Positions 33,157 through 42,314 of a stretch of DNA of 64,000 bases are shown in pieces. The stretch covers positions 1,609,999 through 1,673,998 of the forward strand of contig NZ_LMPS01000001.1 in NCBI RefSeq assembly GCF_001424405.1, in the 5' to 3' direction. The notes under the pieces were generated by a model that was given only the letters and a program-made list of their open reading frames with translations, ran no database searches and was not told the DNA's origin. Made by a program: the position numbers and the translations under genes. The first letter of the stretch is position 1. Each line of letters begins with the position of its first letter. Source of the DNA: Dyadobacter sp. Leaf189 (GTDB lineage Bacteria; Bacteroidota; Bacteroidia; Cytophagales; Spirosomataceae).

Positions 33157-33855
33157 ATGAAATGGACTTTTTTAATTCAACGGAAATTGCGGGCAATGTG
33201 CTTGCTGGCAGGGATTATGCTGGTGATCATTCTGGGTACGATGCTGTCGCAGCATAATGTAGAGGGGATCGGTCATTCATCTGCTTCTATTTACAATGAT
33301 CGCCTTATTCCGGCTACTACCATTATTTACATTACTGAAAATCTGTATAGCAAGCGGTTAGCACTTGAAAATCACCTTTTCAGCAATGGCGCTGCTGTTT
33401 CCGCCAAGGTGGAAAAGCAGCTGAAATCTTACGATAAGAGCATTGATTCGCTTTTACACCTGTTTGAAAAAACGTACCTGGTGGAAGAGGAAGCAAAAAG
33501 CCTGTCTGCATTCCGTGACCAAAACAATCGGTACGCGATGCTGGAAGCGCGGATTCTGTCGCTTTGTGCGGCTGGTGATGTGGAGGAGGGGAAACGGATA
33601 TTTGCCCAGCATGGCGCATTGAAGTTCAGGGAGGCGGTAACAAGCCTGAATGAACTGACCGATATCCAGTCGAATGTCGGTAAAGATCTGATGAAGGAAT
33701 CCAAAAGCAATATGGCCAGTTTCGGGGTAATCACTTCGCTGCAAATCGGGCTGGCATTGGTGATCGGGCTGATGATACTCGCATTGTTTTACGACTCCAA
33801 AATAATTGAAAAGCCCGCCCTGAAAGATAAAAGCCAGTATTTTAACCTGAACTGA
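33157..33855 (+). CDS. Orphan four-helix-bundle sensor-like membrane protein
   Basis: 232 aa. Two membrane segments (about 13-32 and 190-212) flank a periplasmic helical region with the MCP four-helix-bundle pattern (ERLIPATTIIYITENLYSKR style: YNDRLIPATTIIYITENLYS, KQLKSYDKSIDSLLHLF). Methyl-accepting chemotaxis proteins and some kinases use this fold, but here the protein ends about 20 residues after the second helix with no HAMP, kinase or signalling domain. It may be a truncated sensor or act by protein contact. Confidence 0.7.
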   Translation: MKWTFLIQRKLRAMCLLAGIMLVIILGTMLSQHNVEGIGHSSASIYNDRLIPATTIIYITENLYSKRLALENHLFSNGAAVSAKVEKQLKSYDKSIDSLLHLFEKTYLVEEEAKSLSAFRDQNNRYAMLEARILSLCAAGDVEEGKRIFAQHGALKFREAVTSLNELTDIQSNVGKDLMKESKSNMASFGVITSLQIGLALVIGLMILALFYDSKIIEKPALKDKSQYFNLN

Positions 33856-33868
33856 CGAATAACAAAAA

Positions 33869-33893
33869 AGGCCGGCAATTTGCCGGCCTTCAC
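33869..33893. terminator. Bidirectional terminator between convergent genes
   Basis: AAGGCCGGCA pairs with TGCCGGCCTT, with A residues before and T-rich sequence after, between genes ending at 33855 (+) and 33909 (-). Confidence 0.75.
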
Positions 33894-33908
33894 TTTCTCA
33901 GGAATATT

Positions 33909-34460
33909 TTATTGACCTACTTTCCGTCCTTTCAGCGTTTCCCGCTGATTTTTCACTTGCTTCAAAAGGTCTTTCTTTACAAATAATCGCGTTCCGTTTC
34001 CGTTTTGCAGATCGAATGTACGCTCTTTGTAATCGAATTTATTGTTAGGTAAAACGTCCAGAAAGTAGTTTTGGCCACTCAGGTTGAACTTCATTCCTTT
34101 GGTATCCTGCTGCGTATCGTCCCAGGAAACATGGATCGTCCCGCTGTCAGAGCCCAATGCAACACCTGGTGTGAAAGGAAGTACATTGATTGTCTGAATG
34201 CTTTTTCCATTGCTCATCGTGATCTGACCTTCCGGATTTACTTTAATGTCATTTGGATCAGACACTTCTCTTCTGATATTGATCGCCTTGTCATTAAAAA
34301 ACTGCACTTTTTCCAATGGGATATTGGCTGATTCCAGATCGCGGCGTAAATCTTCTGTAAATACCGTGTAGTTAGATAGCGGCACCGAATTCATGGTGGT
34401 ACAAGCCGAAATCGTGCAAAGGAAAAATGCACCTGCAATTGCTTTTTTAATCAGATTCAT
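33909..34460 (-). CDS. Lipoprotein of unknown function
   Basis: 183 aa. The lipobox is TISAC (Cys20) after a 19-residue signal. The mature part has alternating strands (IKVNPEGQITMSNGKSIQTI, GTIHVSWDDTQQDTKGMKF, NNKFDYKERTFDLQNGNGTR), suggesting a beta-sandwich, and a basic C-terminal tail (LLKQVKNQRETLKGRK). No homology recognised. It is divergent from htpG with a 238-bp gap. Confidence 0.7.
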   Translation of the reverse strand: MNLIKKAIAGAFFLCTISACTTMNSVPLSNYTVFTEDLRRDLESANIPLEKVQFFNDKAINIRREVSDPNDIKVNPEGQITMSNGKSIQTINVLPFTPGVALGSDSGTIHVSWDDTQQDTKGMKFNLSGQNYFLDVLPNNKFDYKERTFDLQNGNGTRLFVKKDLLKQVKNQRETLKGRKVGQ

Positions 34461-34585
34461 GTTAAATATTGGTGTTCGTATGGAACAGGTTTGAGATTTT
34501 AGCTGGGTTGCTTACACTCGCAATATTAAGAAAAAAGCCTTTCACATACCAACCGTTCACTAGCGGGCTTTCAACAATGCGTTAA

Positions 34586-34600
34586 CTGACAATGTGTCAG
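34586..34600. promoter_or_regulatory. Inverted repeat upstream of htpG
   Basis: CTGACA-ATG-TGTCAG is a perfect 6-bp inverted repeat about 99 bp upstream of the htpG start codon. No standard TAnnTTTG box was found in this gap, so a heat-shock-specific control site is plausible but unproven. Confidence 0.4.
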
Positions 34601-34698
34601 CCAAAGTGTGTTTTGATTGTATTTGGAACGCATATTTGATCCGGGTATTGCGACAGCCGAAAAACAAATTGTTAAAATAAATAACTAAAAAACAGACT

Positions 34699-36537
34699 AT
34701 GGAATCAGTGATTCAGGAAAAAGGAAATCTTAGCATTCACACCGAGAATATCTTTCCGATTATCAAAAAATTCCTTTATTCGGACCACGAAATATTTTTA
34801 CGCGAATTAGTTTCCAATGCAGTCGACGCTTCCCAGAAGATCAAAAAGCTGGCTTCGTACGGCGAGTTTAATGGAGAGCTGGGCGAATTGAAGGTTGTTG
34901 TGAAACTGGACAAGGAGGCGAAAACAATTACTATTAGCGATAATGGTATTGGTATGACAGCCGACGAAATTAAAAAGTACATCAATCAGATCGCATTCTC
35001 GGGAGCAACCGAGTTTGTTGAGAAATACAAGGATAAAGGGGAAGACGGAAAAGGTGACAAGGGTATCATCGGGCACTTCGGTCTCGGATTTTACTCCGCT
35101 TATATGGTTGCTGAAAACGTTGAGATCCTGACCAAATCCTATAAAGAAGGCGCGGAGGCAGTTCGCTGGCAATGCGACGGTTCGACAGAGTTTGAACTTT
35201 CACCCGCAGAAAAGGCAGAACGCGGATCGGATATCATCCTGCACATAGCGCCCGATTCGGAAGAATTCCTTGATGAACACCGTCTGCGCGGGATACTCGA
35301 AAAATACGGCAAGTTCCTTCCAATCGAAATTGAGTTTGAAGAAAAGATAATCAATAATCCAAGTCCGATCTGGACTAAGAGCCCGTCGGACCTGACGGAT
35401 GAAGATTACCTCGCATTTTACAAGGAGCTGTATCCTTTCAGCGAGGACCCGCTTTTCTGGATCCATTTGAATGTAGACTATCCATTCAATCTGACCGGCG
35501 TTCTTTACTTCCCGAAGTTGAGAAGCGATTTTCAGGGACAACGTGAGAAAATCCAGCTTTACAGCCGCCAGGTGTTCATTACTGATGAAGTAAAAGACAT
35601 TGTTCCCGACTTCCTGCAATTGCTGCACGGGGTGATCGACTCTCCGGACATTCCTTTGAACGTATCCAGAAGCTACCTTCAGGCGGACGGAAATGTGAAG
35701 AAAATCAATGGATATATCACCCGCAAAGTGGCGGATAAGCTGCTGGAAATCTTCAAAAACGACCGCGAAGGATTTGAGAAGAAGTTTGACGATATCGGTT
35801 TGTTTGTGAAATACGGTATTATCAGCGACGATAAATTCTACGAAAAGGCCAAAGATTTCTGTCTGCTGAAAAATACAGATGGTAAATTCTTCACTTTTGA
35901 AGAGTACCGCCAGCACGTAGGTGAAAACCAGACCGATAAGAACGAAAACCAGATCTGGCTTTACACTACTGACGAGAAAAAGCAGGATGCATTTATCCAG
36001 TCTGCCAAAAAACGCAGCTACGATGTACTTGCGCTGACCAGCGTAATCGATTCACACTTTATCAATACTTTGGAGCAAAAGCTTGAAAAGGTTAATGTGA
36101 AGCGCGTGGATGCGGATACGCTTGACAAGCTGGTTGAAAAAGATGTGAAGCTTGAAAGCATTCTTTCAACTGATGATCAGGAAAAAGCTAAGAAAATTTT
36201 TGAGGAAGTTACCGGTAGCAAAACTGCCAATGTACAGGTGGAGGCAATGCCGGTTGACGAGCTGCCTGTGGTAATCACATTCCCTGAATTTATGCGCCGC
36301 ATGACAGATATGCAGGCTAGTTCAGGTCAGCGGTCGATGTTCGGAGATATGCCACTGATGTATACAGTTTCATTGAACTCGAACCACCCGATTATCGGAC
36401 GTATCCTGCAAACGGAAGACGAGAATGCACAAAAAGCGTTGGCTAAGCAGGTTTATGATCTGGCTCTGTTGTCGCAGGGAATGCTCTCCGGAAATGATCT
36501 GACACAATTCATTCAGCGCACTGTTACGACGCTTTAA
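34699..36537 (+). CDS. htpG: Molecular chaperone HtpG (Hsp90)
   Basis: 612 aa, typical for bacterial Hsp90. The N-terminal GHKL ATPase motifs include LRELVSNAVDASQKIK, DNGIGMT, and GHFGLGFYSAYMVA. The middle domain has PFNLTGVLYFPKLRSDF and SRSYLQADGNVKKI, and the C-terminal dimerisation domain ends in a normal way. It is an ATP-dependent chaperone acting with DnaK. Transcribed alone from a 238-bp upstream region containing an inverted repeat; a terminator follows at 36570. Confidence 0.97.
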   Translation: MESVIQEKGNLSIHTENIFPIIKKFLYSDHEIFLRELVSNAVDASQKIKKLASYGEFNGELGELKVVVKLDKEAKTITISDNGIGMTADEIKKYINQIAFSGATEFVEKYKDKGEDGKGDKGIIGHFGLGFYSAYMVAENVEILTKSYKEGAEAVRWQCDGSTEFELSPAEKAERGSDIILHIAPDSEEFLDEHRLRGILEKYGKFLPIEIEFEEKIINNPSPIWTKSPSDLTDEDYLAFYKELYPFSEDPLFWIHLNVDYPFNLTGVLYFPKLRSDFQGQREKIQLYSRQVFITDEVKDIVPDFLQLLHGVIDSPDIPLNVSRSYLQADGNVKKINGYITRKVADKLLEIFKNDREGFEKKFDDIGLFVKYGIISDDKFYEKAKDFCLLKNTDGKFFTFEEYRQHVGENQTDKNENQIWLYTTDEKKQDAFIQSAKKRSYDVLALTSVIDSHFINTLEQKLEKVNVKRVDADTLDKLVEKDVKLESILSTDDQEKAKKIFEEVTGSKTANVQVEAMPVDELPVVITFPEFMRRMTDMQASSGQRSMFGDMPLMYTVSLNSNHPIIGRILQTEDENAQKALAKQVYDLALLSQGMLSGNDLTQFIQRTVTTL

Positions 36538-36569
36538 CGCATTGATTATAGCTATTTTGATAAAAGTAA

Positions 36570-36597
36570 AAACCCGCTGTACGGCGGGTTTTTTTAT
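36570..36597 (+). terminator. Intrinsic terminator of htpG
   Basis: AAACCCGC pairs with GCGGGTTT around TGTACG, then seven T residues. Confidence 0.85.
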
Positions 36598-36622
36598 GGC
36601 AAAATGGATTGGATTTCTGTTA

Positions 36623-36952
36623 CTAGACTTTGCCTGCCATCAGGCTGAGTTTTAGCTGAGCAAGTTCCTCCCATTTATGGTCGCGGGCAAAAGCAGCCTG
36701 TTTTGGCCAGGAAGAAGGATTTTGGATCTGGAACCTGGGTCCTGCTTTTTTCAGGATACCTGCCATTCTGATTACCGAAGCCTCGGCCAGCTGCTCGTAA
36801 GTGTATATGCCTTCTTTATTAAACAATTCCTCGATCTTTGGTCCGATACCATCAATCAATTTCAGGTTGTCGGGTTCAGTGTTCGGGCTGGTGGTTGGGT
36901 AGACTGTTCTGGTAGCGCTTGTTGCGATAGGCTGATTTGTGTTGTAAGTCAT
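36623..36952 (-). CDS. Helix-hairpin-helix domain protein
   Basis: 109 aa. After a disordered Thr/Pro/Asn-rich N-terminus of about 28 residues comes a helix-hairpin-helix core DNLKLIDGIGPKIEELFNKE, GIYTYEQLAEAS, typical of small proteins annotated as predicted flap endonuclease-like or DUF4332. The fold binds DNA or protein; no nuclease residues are visible. Its C-terminal half repeats hydrophobic positions (WPKQAAFARDHKWEELAQLK). It precedes the rho terminator on the same strand. Confidence 0.75.
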   Translation of the reverse strand: MTYNTNQPIATSATRTVYPTTSPNTEPDNLKLIDGIGPKIEELFNKEGIYTYEQLAEASVIRMAGILKKAGPRFQIQNPSSWPKQAAFARDHKWEELAQLKLSLMAGKV

Positions 36953-37008
36953 GGAATGCTAAATCGGCGGGTAAAAGTTTTTTCCATTCAGGTAAACAGG
37001 AGGAATGA

Positions 37009-37040
37009 AAAAAGCCTGAACGGTGAAGTCCAGGCTTTCT
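37009..37040 (-). terminator. Intrinsic terminator of rho
   Basis: On the minus strand AAAGCCTG pairs with CAGGCTTT around a 12-nt loop, then TTT. It begins 6-10 bp after the rho stop codon. Confidence 0.8.
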
Positions 37041-37045
37041 CTTAA

Positions 37046-38803
37046 TTATCGGTTCATAGAAATAAGGAACTCTTCGTTGTTCCGTGTCCCTTTCATGTGT
37101 TCGAGTAGGAAGTCCATTGACTCCATTGCATTCATATCCGACATGTGCTTGCGCAGGATCCACACTTTCTTCAATGTTTCCTTATCAAGCAGCAAGTCTT
37201 CGCGACGTGTACCGGAAGCCATTACATCGATCGCAGGGAATACGCGTTTGTTTGAAAGTTTGCGGTCCAGTTGCAATTCCATGTTACCGGTACCTTTAAA
37301 CTCTTCAAAAATAACTTCGTCCATTTTAGAACCTGTATCGATCAGCGCAGTAGCGATGATCGTCAGAGAGCCGCCGTTTTCGACGTTTCTCGCCGCTCCA
37401 AAGAACCGTTTCGGTTTGTGCAATGCATTTGCATCCACACCACCTGAAAGGATTTTACCGGACGAAGGTACCACGGTATTGTAAGCACGCGCGAGACGCG
37501 TAATGGAGTCAAGCAAAATCACGACGTCGTGACCGCATTCAACCATTCTTTTCGCTTTTTCCAAAACAATGCTCGCCACTTTCACGTGACGATCTGCCTG
37601 CTCATCAAATGTAGACGCAATCACTTCGGCACGAACGCTGCGCTGCATATCAGTAACCTCCTCAGGGCGTTCGTCGATCAGCAGGATTAACAGGAATACT
37701 TCGGGGTGGTTGCGTGTAATTGCATTCGCTACTTCCTTCAACAGGACAGTTTTACCAGTTTTGGGCTGCGCTACGATCATTCCACGCTGGCCTTTTCCGA
37801 TCGGTGCAAAAAGATCAAGGATACGTGTTGAATATTGATCAGGGCGGGAGCTGAGTTTGAGGCACTCGTCGGGGAACAATGGGGTCAGGTATTCAAAAGG
37901 AATACGGTCCCTGATTTCCTCGGTTGTTTTACCATTTACAGTTTCCACGCGAAGCAATGCAAAATACTTCTCGCCTTCTTTCGGTGGACGGATCTGCCCT
38001 TTCACAGTATCGCCCGTTTTGAGACCAAAAAGTTTGATTTGAGAAGGAGATACATATATATCATCGGGACTAGCCAGGTAGTTGTAGTCTGCCGACCTTA
38101 GAAAACCATATCCGCCATCCTGCATAATTTCGAGGACACCTTCATTGATAATCAACCCGTCAAATTCCCGTACGTAGTTATTGTAATTGCGTTTTATTTT
38201 GGATGAAGGATCTTCACGCTGTTGTTGTGGCTGCGCCTGGCGCTCTCCTCCTTCGTGCTGTTGTCTGGCAGGTCTTTCTTCCCGGGCAGTTCCATTTCCG
38301 TTATCATTGCCTGCTGCTGCGGGTTCTTCCTGTGTTTCTGTATCAGATACCTGATCTGTTTCGACCGGAATAGCAATTTCTGCCCTTCCAAGATCATTCA
38401 ATGTATCGTTATCTTCGTCTGCTTCGTCCGCAATATCAATATTCTTTGGAAGATCTTCTGATATGGGCTGCGCCTGCGGTCTGGGGCTATCAAAAAGGGG
38501 AGCTGACGATTTGCCTGCATTGTCTTTTTTGCCTTTTCCAGGGCGGTTACCGCCTTGTTTTACAGCAACCGGAACAGGTTCAGCCGGGCGACGTGCACGT
38601 TTCTTCTTAGGCTCGTCGTCGCCTTCTGCCACGGCTTCGGAAACAACGGGCTGAGTTGCAGCGCTTCCATTTTCCTGATTGGCGAGAATGCGGTTAATAA
38701 GTTCTTTTTTAGCGAGTTTAGTATGATCAGGTATTCCGAGCGAACCTGCTATTTCTTTAAGCTCCGAGAGAAGCTTAATGTTCAATTCATCAATTGTAGG
38801 CAT
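37046..38803 (-). CDS. rho: Transcription termination factor Rho, with long disordered insertion
   Basis: 585 aa, about 165 more than E. coli Rho. The N-terminal Rho_N helices ([20 protein letters not shown]) are followed by a low-complexity insert at about residues 48-205, first lysine/arginine-rich ([20 protein letters not shown]) and then acidic/glutamine-rich. The RNA-binding and ATPase core then follows: [20 protein letters not shown], Walker [15 protein letters not shown], and [16 protein letters not shown]. Such insertions are known in Bacteroidota Rho and have been reported to drive phase separation in Bacteroides. Confidence 0.96.
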   Translation of the reverse strand: MPTIDELNIKLLSELKEIAGSLGIPDHTKLAKKELINRILANQENGSAATQPVVSEAVAEGDDEPKKKRARRPAEPVPVAVKQGGNRPGKGKKDNAGKSSAPLFDSPRPQAQPISEDLPKNIDIADEADEDNDTLNDLGRAEIAIPVETDQVSDTETQEEPAAAGNDNGNGTAREERPARQQHEGGERQAQPQQQREDPSSKIKRNYNNYVREFDGLIINEGVLEIMQDGGYGFLRSADYNYLASPDDIYVSPSQIKLFGLKTGDTVKGQIRPPKEGEKYFALLRVETVNGKTTEEIRDRIPFEYLTPLFPDECLKLSSRPDQYSTRILDLFAPIGKGQRGMIVAQPKTGKTVLLKEVANAITRNHPEVFLLILLIDERPEEVTDMQRSVRAEVIASTFDEQADRHVKVASIVLEKAKRMVECGHDVVILLDSITRLARAYNTVVPSSGKILSGGVDANALHKPKRFFGAARNVENGGSLTIIATALIDTGSKMDEVIFEEFKGTGNMELQLDRKLSNKRVFPAIDVMASGTRREDLLLDKETLKKVWILRKHMSDMNAMESMDFLLEHMKGTRNNEEFLISMNR

Positions 38804-39300
38804 AAAGAGAATGGAAAGTAAAGTAAGACTTTACCGATGGGATAATAAGTTGAATGTTATTGATATAAAATTTGGGCCCGACCCAAAGCCGTGTGATGGT
38901 CATTGATATTGAAATAAAAATTTATCGAAGTAGCCGGAATTAATGACCTTACTAGCTGGAAAACTTGAATGGATCAATGGTGAATTTCTGCAACTTGATA
39001 CAATGGAAGTATTGACAATAAATCGGCAAGATTTTTTAAACCTAGGTAACGTTGGGAACGGAGCTACCGATAGATGGATTCTGGATTTATAAGTCGATAC
39101 TGACTTAGATGGACGAAGGTGCAAAATATCTTTTTTATTTCCAAATAAATAAGCTTTAAAATGTTTACTACTGCCCATTAGTCAGAAAATGACCGTTTTA
39201 ACTTTAATTAAGACGCCGGTTTCCCGCATTTGTTTGATGGTACCTCGTAAAATCAGGATATTTGTTGCGGTTCAATTACGCAGCTGTTTTTCCCATTTAC
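38804..39300. other. Gene-poor region between divergent rho and coaX
   Basis: About 500 bp. A hairpin GTAAAG/CTTTAC lies in the probable rho leader next to its start codon. An open frame on the minus strand (38900-39178) has no signal, no homology I can name and poor composition, and I treat it as chance. No clear -33/-7 pair was found. It should hold the promoters of both rho and coaX. Confidence 0.4.
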
Positions 39301-40023
39301 ATGAATATTGTTATCGATTCAGGCAATACTTATTCCAAAGTCGGCTGGTTCCAGAGGGAAAAACTGTTACGCTATACGACGGGGTTGAATTTCGAAGAAT
39401 TGATTGATACGGTGCGGCGGGATAGTCCGGATTACATTCTTTTTTCCTCAGTCAGCTACACCGAAGAAGAGTTCACAACTGCTCTTCGGCTGGACACGCC
39501 GGTTATGGCACTTACTCCCCGGTTGCCTTTGCCGATTACAAAGGAGTATGACACGCCGGAAACTTTGGGTGCGGACCGGATTGCTGCATCTGCCGGTGCA
39601 AATTTCCTGTTTCCGGGTGAGGATCTGTTGGTGATAGATATGGGAACCTGCATTACGTACGATCTTGTCGATCGTCGCGCCGCTTTTCAGGGCGGCATTA
39701 TTTCGCCTGGTGTTAAAATGCGATTCAAGGCGATGAATTCGTTTACCAAAAGACTTCCCTTGATCGATCCGGAAAAGGAGCCGCAGCTAATCGGGAAAAG
39801 TACTAAAAATGCGATGCTCAGCGGCGTGATGAATGGCGTGCTCGCAGAAATTGAAGGAATAATTGAAAGATACCGACACAAATTCCCCGCATTGCGCGTA
39901 GTAATGTGTGGTGGCGATGTTACTTTTTTTGAAAGTAGCCTGAAACCGCCCATCTTTGCGGTGCCGGAATTGGTTTTAATAGGCTTGAACAGAATTTTAA
40001 CTTATAATGTCTCAATACAGTAA
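39301..40023 (+). CDS. coaX: Type III pantothenate kinase
   Basis: 240 aa from ATG 39301 (an upstream in-frame start adds 13 hydrophobic residues and is less likely). CoaX motifs: NIVIDSGNTYSKVGWF (phosphate-binding), GADRIAASAGANFLF, VIDMGTCITYDLVD, and GGIISPGVKMRFKAMNSFTKRLP. It phosphorylates pantothenate, the first step to coenzyme A, and needs monovalent cations. The next gene overlaps its end by 17 bp. Confidence 0.94.
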   Translation: MNIVIDSGNTYSKVGWFQREKLLRYTTGLNFEELIDTVRRDSPDYILFSSVSYTEEEFTTALRLDTPVMALTPRLPLPITKEYDTPETLGADRIAASAGANFLFPGEDLLVIDMGTCITYDLVDRRAAFQGGIISPGVKMRFKAMNSFTKRLPLIDPEKEPQLIGKSTKNAMLSGVMNGVLAEIEGIIERYRHKFPALRVVMCGGDVTFFESSLKPPIFAVPELVLIGLNRILTYNVSIQ

Positions 40024-41299
40024 AATATTACTACTTACATTAACATTAGGACTGGGATGGAGTTGTGCAAATCTCAACGCGCAAGGTCTTGGTAACTCGC
40101 CTTATTCGTCACTCGGAATCGGTGAGTTTTACGGAGATGCATACTCCGACAACTCGGGAATGGGACAATCAGGGGTAAGTACTGCAAGTGGTTTCCAGAT
40201 CAACAATTTAAACCCGGCACTCTGGGTCCGCAACCGTTTTACTACACTGGATGTGGGGCTGGTTACGCAGTACAAGAATATCACTGCCGGTTCTGACAAG
40301 CAGACCAACTTTGGTGCCAACCTTGCCTATCTTTCTCTTTCATTTCCTGTTAAACCAAGGTGGGTGATTGGAGTTAATTTAAAACCTTACAGCTTTATTG
40401 ACTATCAGAATGAGGCCACAAAGCCGGTGATAGGAACTGCTTCCGAGGCGCTTTATATTACCTCAGGGAAGGGTGGTATAAACAAGGCTTCTATCACGAA
40501 CTCGGTTCAGATCAATAAATATATCAGCGTCGGTCTTGAAAGCAGCTACTTTTTCGGCAATGCCAGAAGATCTTCGGACGTAATTCTTGTGATGCCGGGT
40601 GAGAGTGCTTCTAATAATTACCTGGTTAGTTTAAATCAGAGAACCACCTATTCTGACATTGCTTTCAGAGCGGGAGCGGCAGTAAGGATCCCGATTAAAA
40701 AGGAAAACAAGCTGAACCTGAATCTTGGAGGTGCATATAGTTTCAGCACGAGCCTGAATTCTGAGAATACAACTACTTTCGAGTTAACGCAGAATTCTTT
40801 CCCGCTTACATTGCCCGATACCCTTGATAACAATCAGTCGGGTAGTTTGACGATTCCTGAACAATACCAGGTAGGCGCAAGTCTGGAGTGGCCTTTCAAG
40901 CTGATTCTTTCGGCTGATTACAGCCGCCAGTCTTGGTCACAGTATCGCAATTTCAATAATTTGAGTGAGTCACTCAGAGATGTTAACCGCATCCATTTGG
41001 GTGCAGAATATCTGCCGCGTTTTACTTCTCTTAACTACTTCAACCTGGTGCGTTACCGACTTGGTTTCAGTTACGGCAATACGCCTTACGTTGTAGCCGG
41101 AAAGAATGTAAATGATGCAAATATCAGTCTCGGATTCACATTCCCGATGGGCCGCGGTTACCAGAATTTCCTTTCAGTCGCATTGATAGGCGGGCAGAGG
41201 GGAAATACCGGAGTAGGCCAGGTCAAAGAACGTTATGCCCGCGCGGTACTTGGAATTACATTACTGGAGAGGTGGTTTGTTAAACAAAAACTAGACTAA
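40007..41299 (+). CDS. Outer-membrane beta-barrel protein
   Basis: 430 aa with a signal peptide (about 1-25, ending NLNAQ). Motif-like SPYSSLGIGEFYGDA near the mature start and INNLNPAL resemble the FadL/PorV-like barrel families of Bacteroidota. Alternating strands run to the C-terminus (RAVLGITLLERWFVKQ). It overlaps coaX by 17 bp and is followed by lptC within 46 bp, a conserved neighbourhood suggesting an envelope role. Substrate unknown. Confidence 0.8.
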   Translation: MSQYSKILLLTLTLGLGWSCANLNAQGLGNSPYSSLGIGEFYGDAYSDNSGMGQSGVSTASGFQINNLNPALWVRNRFTTLDVGLVTQYKNITAGSDKQTNFGANLAYLSLSFPVKPRWVIGVNLKPYSFIDYQNEATKPVIGTASEALYITSGKGGINKASITNSVQINKYISVGLESSYFFGNARRSSDVILVMPGESASNNYLVSLNQRTTYSDIAFRAGAAVRIPIKKENKLNLNLGGAYSFSTSLNSENTTTFELTQNSFPLTLPDTLDNNQSGSLTIPEQYQVGASLEWPFKLILSADYSRQSWSQYRNFNNLSESLRDVNRIHLGAEYLPRFTSLNYFNLVRYRLGFSYGNTPYVVAGKNVNDANISLGFTFPMGRGYQNFLSVALIGGQRGNTGVGQVKERYARAVLGITLLERWFVKQKLD

Positions 41300-41345
41300 C
41301 TATGCCATGGATGCGCTTACTTCTTTCAAAGCTGTCGTAAAGCAA

Positions 41346-41885
41346 ATGAAGCACTTATCTCCCTTTTGCATCGTAATCCTGCTGGGAGTTTTGCTTTCCT
41401 CTTGCGAGGACAAAAAGAATAAGGTAGGTGCGCTATATACCGGACCTGTTGAAGTCATTAACGAGGTGCAGGTGAAGTACAGTGAGCAGGGGAAGATCAA
41501 AGTGCTGATGAAAACGCCGCGATCGCAGCGCTTCCAAAATGATAATCAGATCTTCCCGGATACGATTAATATCAGCTTCTACGATACACTCAGCCGAGTT
41601 ATTACCCGTCTGCGATCAGATTCAGGGAGGTACGATAAGGCCGCAGACGTTTACATTGTAAAAGGAAATGTGCGCGTCGTGAAATCCGAAACACAGGAGA
41701 TTATGACCACTTCCGAGCTCAGCTGGAGTCCGCGTACGAGGAAAGTATTTACGGACAAGCCGCTTGCAGTGCGTAACAACAGGACCTCAGAAGTTACCAA
41801 TGCGATCGGAATGGATGCAGAGCAGGATTTTACCCGGATCAAGTTCAGAAAAGCAACCGGGATCTATAAGTTCAGCGGACCTTAG
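41346..41885 (+). CDS. lptC: LptC, LPS export periplasmic protein (lipoprotein form)
   Basis: 179 aa from ATG 41346; an upstream ATG at 41307 would add 13 residues before the signal. The lipobox LLSSC is present. The beta-jellyroll of the OstA/LptC fold is seen in VQVKYSEQGKIKVLMKTPRS, FPDTINISFYDTLSRVITRL, and VYIVKGNVRVVKSETQEIMT. It takes lipopolysaccharide from LptBFG and passes it to LptA. Unlike the E. coli protein, anchored by a membrane helix, this one is lipid-anchored. Confidence 0.88.
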   Translation: MKHLSPFCIVILLGVLLSSCEDKKNKVGALYTGPVEVINEVQVKYSEQGKIKVLMKTPRSQRFQNDNQIFPDTINISFYDTLSRVITRLRSDSGRYDKAADVYIVKGNVRVVKSETQEIMTTSELSWSPRTRKVFTDKPLAVRNNRTSEVTNAIGMDAEQDFTRIKFRKATGIYKFSGP

Positions 41886-42307
41886 CGGGCTTTGCACTTT
41901 GTCAATGCTTCTTCCACAAAAGTTATCGGCGTATAAACGCTGTCTTTACCCCACTTCACAGACACGAAGGTTACAATCTCAGCAATTTCAATATCTGTCA
42001 ATTTCGGGTTTCCCGGCATAGGACGATTGAATTCCTTTCCATTAACCAGGATAGTGCCTTCCATTCCATTTCTGATGATACAGGAAAGGAAAGCTTTATC
42101 TTTTAGCAAAGCAGAGCCTTTGATTGGTGGATAAAGATTGGATAATCCTTCACCGGTACTCTGGTGACAGTTCGAGCAATGCGTCATATATAACTGCATT
42201 CCTTCTACAAAATACTGCTCCGTTTTAAGCTCTTCCTCGTTTTTGCACGATAAAAAGGCAATGCAGCAAAACAGGAAAGCTATTCGGGTGATCGTAGGAA
42301 CTCTCAA
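41882..42307 (-). CDS. c-type cytochrome lipoprotein
   Basis: 141 aa. The lipobox is AFLSC (Cys21). One haem-binding motif CSNCH (44-48) and a distal methionine in RPMPGNPKLTDIEI fit a class I mono-haem cytochrome c. It is the third gene of a minus-strand unit with the SCO protein and a lipoprotein, 7 bp after the SCO stop codon, suggesting involvement in respiratory electron transfer or copper handling. Confidence 0.9.
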   Translation of the reverse strand: MRVPTITRIAFLFCCIAFLSCKNEEELKTEQYFVEGMQLYMTHCSNCHQSTGEGLSNLYPPIKGSALLKDKAFLSCIIRNGMEGTILVNGKEFNRPMPGNPKLTDIEIAEIVTFVSVKWGKDSVYTPITFVEEALTKCKAR

Positions 42308-42314
42308 AGCAGTA

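Noticed and set aside
38900..39178. 92-codon open frame on the minus strand between rho and coaX
   Set aside because: No signal peptide, domain or plausible start context, and composition resembles noncoding AT-rich sequence.
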